Assembly: GCA_963921825.1 (NCBI GenBank)
Contig: OY997594.1
Coordinates: forward strand, 15,815,001 to 15,879,000
DNA: 64,000 nucleotides
Direction of reading: 5' to 3'
Source of the DNA: Erodium maritimum
Lineage: Eukaryota > Streptophyta > Magnoliopsida > Geraniales > Geraniaceae
In this document: one piece after another, positions 34,021 to 43,032 of the stretch
Position numbering within the stretch: the first letter of the stretch is position 1
Layout: every line of letters starts with the position of its first letter
Made by a program: the position numbers and the translations under genes
Notes under the pieces: generated by a model
The model's database searches: none
Told to the model about the DNA's origin: nothing
What the model saw: only the letters and a program-made list of their open reading frames with translations

Positions 34021-37000
34021 TCATGTGGGAAGGGAAGCCATCTGAAGTTGATCTTCTAACACCCCATTAGATATATCTGAGTTCTGAAGAGAACCTTTCT
34101 TGCCGCGTTCCAAAGATGTGGCCTCATATATCCCTACAACATTAATTAATTTATGTTACAAATTATTGAGACAAATAATGAAAGCAATTAAGAATTTATT
34201 TCACTATTTCATTCTGTACTGAGTAAATCAATTTGTTGCAGAAAATAAATCTTGTGCAATTTACATAAAATGTAATGAATGAGAAATACCTTACTGTAAC
34301 ATCTTAATGCAATGCATCAGTGAGAAACTATTGTTATAATTGGCATCAGAATATATATTCTTCAAAACCAAACCAATAGTGTAACAAACATTAGATAAAA
34401 GTAGAAGATATTATAAAATCTGCAAGGCCAATAATCTTGACAAGTTTATGGCAAATTACTAGAAGGCAGATTAATTTAAAGAATCACATGATTTTCCATA
34501 AGGTACACATGACATCAACTATATAAAACAAGATTCAAGCTTGCTTGACCTGTATGTACACATTTGTGGAAATGATTTGAATATTTTAATTATTTGAATC
34601 AGCAATATGCAGAGAAACTTAAGTGCACTCGACAGAAGATCAACTATTTATATCACTAAATTGAATGATGTGCTTATGTTCAGGATCCATCTGTGGAAAC
34701 ATAAAAAAAAGAGTTCAGCACTTACCAAATCCCAGGATTAGAGAGCAAATTAGGAAGCCTGGTAGAGAAAAGTCCATTTTGTAAGCTATCTCCAGGACAA
34801 TGATGCTTCCCCCAGCTGCCAATAAATGTCTTGGGGAAGAGAAAACCATATGCAATCTACATATAGTTTGAACTAATTATAGTTATTTAATATCCTTAAT
34901 ACATATCATATGGCCATTATAACCACTTGTACAATAAAATAGTGGGAAATAAAATGAATTATCATGGCATCTTGATTGAAACGTGTATGGCAATGGAATG
35001 ATAACAAATGATGAAGGACATAGAAACAAAGATAGGAACAAGAAAAGCACATTAGACTTCTAGTTTCTACGATAATTTATGTGCCATATTATCAGTGGCA
35101 AACCAATTTGTCCAAAGGTGACATCAGAAATGATTTTTTTGATGCCACCTTATATAAGCCTACCTCTATCCCTTACAGTTTCTCCCAACTCTATTATTTC
35201 ATCTTTCCTTACATGACCATTAACCTTCCTTTGTTGCATATGTCCAAACCACCTTAAGAAAGTTTTGCACATTTTTCTTCAATTGAGCCACCCCCAATAG
35301 CTTAATTCCTAATTTATTCTTTCTAGTCTTGTATCCATGCCAACATTAGTATCTGGTAGTAAATATATTGATCAATTGAACATTATATAACTTCAGATCA
35401 TATAGATCTTACCATCAAATGAGCAAGAAATGTATTTACTATGCTAGTCTAAAAGTACAGTGCAGGTAATAAGTGCAAGATTAAGACAAGGATTTTCCTG
35501 TTCATGAACTATGAAGAAAACACATCAGGTAGAAAGTCAAAAGTATGATTTGAGTAACTATAAGATAAGGTACCTCTCCTCTGCAAGACTGTCGACATAG
35601 AATATCAAGATAATTCCAAAGAAAATGGTGCTTAAGAAAGCCCACGCAGAAAATGGCAGGTCAACACTGCTACCCTGAAGTATTCCGAGTGAAAGAGGAA
35701 AAGAGAAAGCAAATCTCCATTAAGTCCAAGTCATGAAGTGATCAAATAATTTTTTTACTCGAAACATGATTTGCCTAGTCCTGAACCACGTCAAACTTAA
35801 TACTCAAACTTTTTACGCCTCTTTTTTCAACAAATATAGAGAAGATTGATAGATTTCAACTTACTATGATCATGTCCCACATGGCCACAGGAAACAGGAA
35901 GCATGTTGCAGAAGCAATAGTTACAGCATTAAGTCTCCTCCTAAGTTGATTCTGAAAACAGGCAATGGGTGTGATCAGATGTGCTATAATTACTGTATCT
36001 CTAAAGAACAAAAAGTTTCTTGTCAACCAATAAAGCACAAGTGTATAGAAAGATTAACACCTTCAGTGAAACACGCCGAGCAATAACCCTTCTTAAAGCT
36101 GATAAGATTCCAGCAAGGATTGGAATTACCATTTCTTTCATACCAAGCACTTCTTCCACTCTTTCCACTTCTTCTGTTTCAACCTCAGTGTGAAGGCTAT
36201 CTTTGAATGGTATTTTTAGGTTAAGTTTACAATAATAACATAAAAGTATGCCAAATAGGAAAGACTGCAAAACTAGTAGTCAAACATAGAAAGAAAATAG
36301 ATACAAGAAAAAAGAAGCGACAGATATAATCCTATCATACACAAAACCTTCCTAACTTGATGTCAAACTATGAGAAAATATTTGAAGAACAAAAGGATAT
36401 AAAATGGAGAAAACTATGAGAAAATATTTGAAGAACAAAAGGATATAAAATGGAGAATAAGTTGCCATGGCCCAGCCTTGAGATAAGAAGTAGAAGGATG
36501 CTAACATCGCAATGAGCCCACCAACCTGAGAATAGATAAGGAAACACCCATTATATTCAGGGAAGAAAATTTTGCTATTTTTTTATTTTTTATTTTCATC
36601 CCACTATAAATACTATACCATTGATCAATAAGTAGTACTAACTAGAATATAATTTCTACACTTAAATTTAATACTTGATCTCTAAACAATTTGAACATTG
36701 ATATAAAGCTACTGGGCCATATCATGTGTAGATTATTGCAGAAGAAGAAAAGGAATAGAGGATACAACCGTTTAACCCCCAAACAGTTACAGAAATAAAA
36801 TATCTAGGAGAACTACCTTTTTCCAGACTTGGCCCTTCCGCCCATATAGAACGGCAGATAACACTCCAAGGACAGCACCAGAATACTCCCCCAAAATAGC
36901 TCTACAGGCAAAATAAATTGTATCAATTTTACTATTAATAACCCAAAAAGTCTAAGACACAAAGGGAGTAAAAAACATTCTGGTAGCTCTATGAGAAACA

Positions 37001-38606
37001 ACAAGGCAAATGTCCCTCCAAATTAAGCATCAGATACAAGTTGCGTAAGCACCAATTAAAACAAGTGCATGAAGTAAAAAATGCTGGCTAGGGTCGGTCA
37101 AAGATCTTCCTTAGTAGGAGGGAACACCGGACAGTAATGCGATCAAAATTTGACGCAAGCAAATTTGCTATTGAAATGTGCACCATCTTCATGTCTGGTG
37201 AATATCATTCCAACCACACTCAATATACTTTATTTTGACCAACAAATGTATGTTTAATATTATTCCAGCCAACCTATCATTCCTTAACTTGCAATATATC
37301 AATATACAGGTGGTAAAATAAACAATAGAAACCATAAATGTGAGGCATTGACACACTCGGCAGTTTTGACAGTATTATTTAGGACCTTACTTGGAATCTA
37401 AAAAACTTACCTCACCGGTCCACACAACTTGAGGCCCTTTCCCCACAATATAAAGTACAAAGCTGTTATGGCGCCATTTATTATGGAAGGGACTACCTGA
37501 AAAAAAAAACTAGCAATTTAGTAAATACAAAATAGCAGGTCAGATTTAGACACTTTCTTTGTTTTCTTGAACATTTCCTGTTTAAAGAGAAATTTCTTTT
37601 TCACCTGTGTATTAGTGAGTGGTCTTCCCTTCCAAGGCTTTTGCATAAGTAAAAACATAATGGATGATGGAACCAGACAACTGAAGATAAAAAGTACCAC
37701 AGATGCTCCAGTATGAGACAAGTAGCGATACATGGAGTAAATAGACCATATCCTAAGGAAATTTCCTATCAAATGGATTATCTGCAGGGGAGTGTGCCTA
37801 CGAAAAAAACATTGTCAAATTCCAATTAGTCAGCAGCAGTTAATAAGGGTAAGTCAATCCCCTCGTTCAACTGTAAGCTAAATAATGTCATTACAAAACT
37901 GTGTCTCAACAAAAGCTAGGGTAGAAGCATTTCATCAACTGAGTAATGGACCCAAAAAGAGAAATTTCACCTTCAAGGACTAGTCTATCACCATGTAAAT
38001 ACCCGGATTAACTTTTAAAACAAAATCATGAACTTCCCAGCAACACACATGCTTAGGCTTTTGGTGGGCGGATTTAACTAATTGATAAAATTGGAATTTA
38101 AACCTAAGCCAATGTATCCCTCTGTATAAACAGAATTAAGCTATATAATACATGAAAACAAATTAATTTATGGGGTGCTGCATCATTTCCATCAAACTCC
38201 GCATGGAGGTTGATTATTTCTTCATAACAAAGAAACACAAGAAAAAAGTTTAGCTTCTTTCACATTCCCTTCAAAATTTTGGGAAAATATTGACATCACT
38301 ACCAGTTCAGCGAAATTAAAAACAGAAACGTTCTTATTCATGAAGATTAAATCAAACAGGCAAATCACGCAGTGGGGCAGTTATAGTAGAAACAGCGTAG
38401 TTCTGCATTCGAGGTCACGCATCATAGGACCAAGCGGAAAGAAAATTGATACGGTAATTGGCATCATCATAGTGCGATAAAACGAAACTCGCCTGTCCGG
38501 CTGATTTTTCTCGAGAAAGCTAGGGTTAGAGAGAATAAGGAAAGGTAATGTACCTGAAATGAGATCCTCCTCCTCGGTCTTCAGAAACTTGGTTCGGAGA
38601 AATCAT
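34021..38606 (-). CDS. Multi-pass membrane protein like the N-terminal half of ZNT5/MTP12 zinc transporters
   Basis: Ten coding exons were read on minus: 38554-38606, 37605-37797, 37411-37496, 36817-36901, about 36415-36525, 36061-36264, 35865-35951, 35574-35674, 34726-34829 and 34021-34133. Phase is kept throughout, for about 378 residues. It begins MISPNQVSEDRGGGSHFRHT and has roughly eight to ten hydrophobic segments. The stretch MQKPWKGRPLTNTQ...GLKLCGPVRAILGEYSG and the later NQLRRRLNAVTIASATCF...IFYVDSLAEE follow the order of the N-terminal half of animal ZNT5 (QKPF...LTLCGPLR...FYVDS). From family knowledge, that half partners a cation-efflux domain in Golgi zinc transport. Here the protein ends ...LEDQLQMASLPT with no His-rich loop or efflux domain. 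Exon 5's donor (ATA|GTTTTC) is weak and lies in a 46-bp duplication, and exon 6's acceptor is the best of several. It is not part of an operon; ABA4 converges on it. Confidence 0.75.
36365..36456 (+). repeat. 46-bp tandem duplication at an exon-intron border
   Basis: Two identical copies (36365-36410 and 36411-36456) begin aaactatgagaaaatatttg. On minus they cover the 3' end of exon 5 and its likely donor in the zinc-transporter-like gene. Because 46 is not a multiple of 3, use of the donor in the second copy would shift the frame. Confidence 0.95.
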
Positions 38607-38995
38607 TTTGGAGATTTTATGCGAGTGAAACGATCAATCACTGTGAACGGAAAGAGCAATTTTCAGATTGATTATCGGAATCTTCAACGGAGTCGAGATG
38701 CATCTCCCGAAGTCCTCTCTTCCCAGCGAAGTAAGGCAGTGACGGAGAAGATGAGAGAAGTCTGGCTCCGTTTCGTTCTGGGCCTTTAGTTTAGGCTGGG
38801 CCCAGAGATTCAGGCCTACTAGTCGTTTATGATAAGCTTTTGTGGGCATGGTTTGGGCCTAAGTCGTGTAAGATAGATTGGGCTTCTGTGGGGGACATCG
38901 GGATTTACTGTAGAAAGAACGCACCCTAGGTCCATAATGTTAGTGATTAAAAGGTTGGAAAGTGACGTTTCTAGAAAACGATTGGGGTCTGTAGC
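38607..38995. other. Upstream region of the zinc-transporter-like gene
   Basis: 5' flank on minus. It contains GGCCCA-type motifs (for example tgggccc near 38799), frequent in promoters of constitutively used plant genes. No TATA box is obvious. Confidence 0.4.
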
Positions 38996-38999
38996 ACTA

Positions 39000-41280
39000 A
39001 CATGTCTCTTCAAAGGATGGCGGCAACAGACATCAGTCCAGCGACCATGGTGGTCATTTTCAACAGTGACCAGATTGGAACTTTTTTCTCCGATTCGTTA
39101 GATGAGTCTCTCCTCTCTCTTTTTGCAGTGAATCCGTTTAGGACCGCATTAGTGACGGAGGTAGGAAACGGACTCGGGTCGACGTTTTTCTAGGGAAACC
39201 AAAAGGCCTCGTACGGAGAACTTTGGAGCGGGGACCTCGCCCAAGGCAAGCCCGAGTGGTGGTGGTCAGGAGTCCGGAGCCACGACCGACCTCCGTAATT
39301 TCCGGTGGCTTAAGGAGGGGGACACATTAGGCCAGGGGTTTGGGTCTGGCGCTCCAGGGACAGCGATGAGGCTCTATGGAAGAGGAGGACGATGTTGCGT
39401 CCGGTGGTGAGACCAATTTTGGAGTGGCTTCTCAGACCACATGGTAGGGAGCACAGACTAGGGTGGCAGGTGCCTCTGTCTGTTCCTAGGGTTCTCGGTT
39501 CGGTACTGGACTCACGGGGGAGGGGGGCTTAGGCCGAGAGTTGGAGGCCCAAATGCATGTGGGTCGAGTGGGCCAAGGAGCCCGGGGAGCGAAGGAAACC
39601 CCTCCATTTTGACCTTAAGCGCGGTAACGTGGAAGACCTGGGGGCTCGGATGAGGGGCTTGGCTATGTGAGAGGTAGTGTTACCCCCGACGGAGATATGT
39701 GGACGAGGGCTCAATTTCGGTTACACGGTGGCGACGTAAGTGATGGCGTCGAAGACCTTTTACTGGAAGTCGCTGGTGGATTGGTTAGCGGACCTGTGGA
39801 AACTGCCTAATGTGATTGCTCAACCGTTTGAGGATGGAGTGGTGTCCTTATTTTTTTCGTTCGGCTAGGAAGAGGGCTCGGGTGCTAGTTGGAGAGACAT
39901 GGTCACTTCGGAGATCCATTGTGTTATTCGCGGACTTACGACCCCAACTAGGATCCCGAGGCGTTCTATTCAACCATTTTTTTATATGGGCACGTATCTT
40001 CAATCTCCTTGGTGGTGCATGGAACTAGGTGTGGTCTTCCATTTATGGGTACCTTCTTAGAGGTTGACGGGGGTGCAGATAGAATCAGTTGGGGATATTT
40101 CATGCGGGTTTGTGTGCGGGTGGACATCCGGCTACCACTATAGAGTCAACTCTGGTTCCGACTCTCAGAGTCTGAGGTATGGCCCCGTTTGCACAACTTT
40201 TATGAGCGTTTACCAGATCACCACTTTTGATGTAGTTGTGTAGGACACTTGGTGTCAGCTTTCCACTCAGGTCTCGGAGATCGGAGGTCGTCTCTCCATT
40301 CCCCGACAGACCCGAGATCGTCCGGCTCTAGAGCATGTTATAGTCGGATAACCCAAGGCTCCAACTGGTCCTATCTTGGGGGGGGGGGGGGGGGGGGGGG
40401 GGGGAGGTCATCTAGTTGTCCAACCCTAATCTTTGCTCATGTTGCTCTAAGAAAAAGGGACCGCAAGGGTAAAGTGGTGGAGGGGGGAGGTTTCTTCTCC
40501 TAATCGAGTAATGTCTTTTCCCGTTAGGAGTGGTTTTTTGTCCCTAAATCATGCCCCACGAGACAGGTATTTTCCTATCATAAGGATTCGCCCGGGTGCC
40601 CTAGGGGAGTCCTCATTATGAGAAAGAGGGTCTCGGATACACCCGTCACACCCCAGGGGCTCCTCCCACTCCTTCCCACAGAGTCGAGCGAAAAGGCATT
40701 TGGGTGCTTACCGGGATCTAGCCACCTCCTTTATTCCACTGGGACGGAAGCGTCCGGTTGAGGAGGGTCAGGACTTGGAGTCAGAAGACTCTACACACTC
40801 CAATGGGGCGTATCGAATAGTGGCGAAGGGCTCCAAGCACCCTCGCCTCGGTCAATGAGGAGTTCGTAGTCCGTTGGGGGGTCGCCAGCAACTCTGCCTC
40901 ATTGGACGTATGTGGCAGTAGTTCCACCTCGGGACCAATACTCTCACGTTCTTGGAGCCCTACATTATTATTTTAGGGAGGACGATGCATGTTTGTTCTT
41001 TGAGGGAGTATACAGTCCGTCTCGACGTCACTCTGAAAATGGGCATGCTCTGTCCTAACTTCCCATTTGGATACGCTGTGAAGCATCCCCTTCTGTACAT
41101 CCCAGTGAAATATTTCGGTATTTGAGCATTTATATTCTGTTTTTAGTTACTCTTTCTTTTTTGTCTCATGATTTTAAGACCTGTTTTCTGCACATTTGTG
41201 TCTTGACTGTAGTTTGGCTGTTTTGGGGTGGACCTTTATAATTTGCTAATATATGGTTACGTTTACACTTTAAAAAAAAA
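39000..41280 (+). mobile_element. Degenerate LINE-type element, ORF1 region with poly(A) end
   Basis: A plus-strand retroelement remnant ending in a nine-A run (41272-41280) after a T-rich 3' region. Across three frames at about 39720-40170 it gives KTFYWKSLVDWLADLWKLP, SFARKRARVLVGETWSLRRS-like and LFADLRP...ARIFNL...FMRVRVRVDIRLP pieces, the layout of the DUF4283 nucleic-acid-binding domain of plant LINE ORF1. Many stops and shifts are present. No reverse transcriptase follows. No target duplication was identified, so the 5' limit is approximate. Confidence 0.6.
40378..40404 (+). repeat. Poly-G tract, 27 G
   Basis: An uninterrupted run of about 27 G inside the degenerate LINE ORF1. It could form a G-quadruplex, and its exact length is the kind of feature assemblies get wrong. 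Confidence 0.95.
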
Positions 41281-41492
41281 GACATTTGATATTTTGACTG
41301 TGAATTAACAATTGTGATAATATGTGATCGTGTAAGTTTGTACAAAACACAATTGTAATGAAGCTAACATCCAAGTGAAATGATTAAATTACGTTCACGT
41401 TTTTTGTGGATATGAAAGTGTTTAAATAGAAGATTAAATTTTTAAAAACATATTTTTTTTTGTAAAATGTAATATTTAATTTTTGAATTTCT

Positions 41493-42893
41493 TTTTTTTG
41501 AAACGGGAAAGAAGTTGTATTATATCGTGTCATGCTTACAAGGAGGGACATAACAGTCCCGAATACCAGCTTTTGTCCCCACCGGTCGTGGCCCGTCGGA
41601 CGCACATGGTTCCATACATTTAGTCTGCTTTGTTTCGCAGATACGGACTCAAGAGTACTTCGATCCAACGTTTCGAGCGGAAAGTAAATACCAAAACGAA
41701 AACTAGCTAGCCAAAATATTATTCGTCCTAAAGCAAAAGGAGTAGATTGTAGCGAATCCTTGATTGCGGATTCTCCCAGACCTCCCGGTTGCAGTTGTCC
41801 CGGGTCTGTGGGTATAGGCCCCAGACGGTCCTTCCCACTCCCGCCCTGGGGAATCATTCATCCCCCGGGGGGTTATAGGCCCCCGGGCTTACCTCCCGTT
41901 CATGTTCCTGTTCTGTATTATCTGACATCAACAAGGACTCCTTTGGTGTCTCCGGGATCACTGGCTTATGACCCGTCTTGATCTTTCTTGGTCTGGGTCC
42001 GATTGCGGTTGTGAATCTCAGGATTCCCCGTCGGACCAAGGGGCAGTCACCCAGCATGTAGTCAGGTGATCTTTTCCTCTGGCCGAGTTGAGACTGTGAC
42101 CTAGATTGTGCTGACACCTCTCCATGACGTTTGGCCACCACTGGACTCGGGCCCAGGCCCCTAGCAGGACTACCACGATTTTCCATGGTTGCATATCCCC
42201 TAGGGTTTGCGGTCACCTTAGGGTTTGCATGCATCCTATGGTTTACATGCACCCTAGGGTTTGTGACCCCCCTAGGGTTTGCTGGCAGTCTAGGGCGTAC
42301 ATGCCATATCTGGTTGGTCGGCGACCATGGCAGGCGAGGCACCTGATCCCACATGTACGGTGGTGACTCAAAACGCATCGGTGGGGGGACGGGGGCCAGA
42401 CCCCGATAGTGGGATCTCTGGCAAGGAAGCCTCCGGTGCCAATCCGGTCGGGGACGATGATTCCAGTGGATGACTTCAAAGGACTGATCCGGCTCCATCT
42501 GCGGTGCTCTGATCCATAGCGGCGGGTAAGACCACGTCAGATCCCGAGCTACTCCATGCATGGGCCACCCAGCACAGGCGTAAATGGCCATCGACGGCCT
42601 GGGCTGGCCGTGCATGACGGGGCGAGACAGGGAAGGGAACTCTGGCGCCCATGGCGCCCTAAGACTCGAGCTACCATGATGACGGCGTGAAGGTAGGAGA
42701 ACCATGTCTGGTAGAGGGAGATTGTGTGTTGCCTGTCGGAGAGGACGACGAAAGGGAGGCTGTGGGAGTGATGGGGACGACGGCGTGGTGGTGGAGGGGT
42801 GGGGGACGGCGGCGGCGGCGGCGGCGAACCCTGGTTAGGGTAGAGTGGACCCTGGTGGCTAGGGTAGACGAGAGCTGAAAGATACAGATCAGA
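41493..42893 (-). mobile_element. 1.4-kb non-autonomous LINE-type insertion with intact 16-bp duplication
   Basis: A minus-strand insertion with a poly(A) tail (T run 41492-41499). The flanking duplication TAATTTTTGAATTTCT is exact at 41477-41492 and 42894-42909. The 5' part reads like a CT/CCG-rich leader, followed by one long open frame (42705-41854) and a 3' region ending ...SMTRYNTTSFPFQKK, a 3'-end pattern shared with the other LINEs here. No endonuclease or RT is present. The perfect duplication and open frame suggest recent insertion using another element's machinery. Confidence 0.85.
41854..42705 (-). CDS. 283-codon proline/arginine-rich ORF of the non-autonomous element
   Basis: An uninterrupted frame from ATG 42705 to the stop at 41854, filling most of the insertion at 41493-42893. 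The product is rich in Pro, Arg and His, with short repeats of the type NPRGVTNPRVHVNHRMHANPKVTANPRG in the middle (about residues 135-160; these arise from a repeated 'taGGGTTTGC'-like DNA motif) and a basic segment KKRSPDYML-like followed by RFTTAIGPRPRKIKTG near residues 215-245. I recognise no catalytic domain. It may be the linker/C-terminal part of a LINE ORF1 RNA-binding protein, or not translated at all. A 5' leader of about 190 bp precedes it. Confidence 0.4.
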   Translation of the reverse strand: MVLLPSRRHHGSSSLRAPWAPEFPSLSRPVMHGQPRPSMAIYACAGWPMHGVARDLTWSYPPLWIRAPQMEPDQSFEVIHWNHRPRPDWHRRLPCQRSHYRGLAPVPPPMRFESPPYMWDQVPRLPWSPTNQIWHVRPRLPANPRGVTNPRVHVNHRMHANPKVTANPRGYATMENRGSPARGLGPSPVVAKRHGEVSAQSRSQSQLGQRKRSPDYMLGDCPLVRRGILRFTTAIGPRPRKIKTGHKPVIPETPKESLLMSDNTEQEHEREVSPGAYNPPGDE

Positions 42894-43032
42894 TAATTTT
42901 TGAATTTCTAAAAAAGTTGAAAGTCAAGAATATTATTTTTCTTTAATTTCAAAAAGGGTGGAATTTTTGGTATAGGTGTAAAACAAACTCATATTGAATA
43001 TTAACTATGTCAAAGGTCGCTTGTGTTGTAGT

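Noticed and set aside
38559-38789. 76-codon plus-strand frame over the 5' end of the zinc-transporter-like gene
   Set aside because: It is antisense to exon 1, with no recognisable domain and no splice partner.
42124-42366. Plus-strand frames opposite the 283-codon ORF
   Set aside because: Shadow frames created by the repeated TAGGGTTTGC-like motif. The minus frame is longer and correctly oriented with the poly(A) end.
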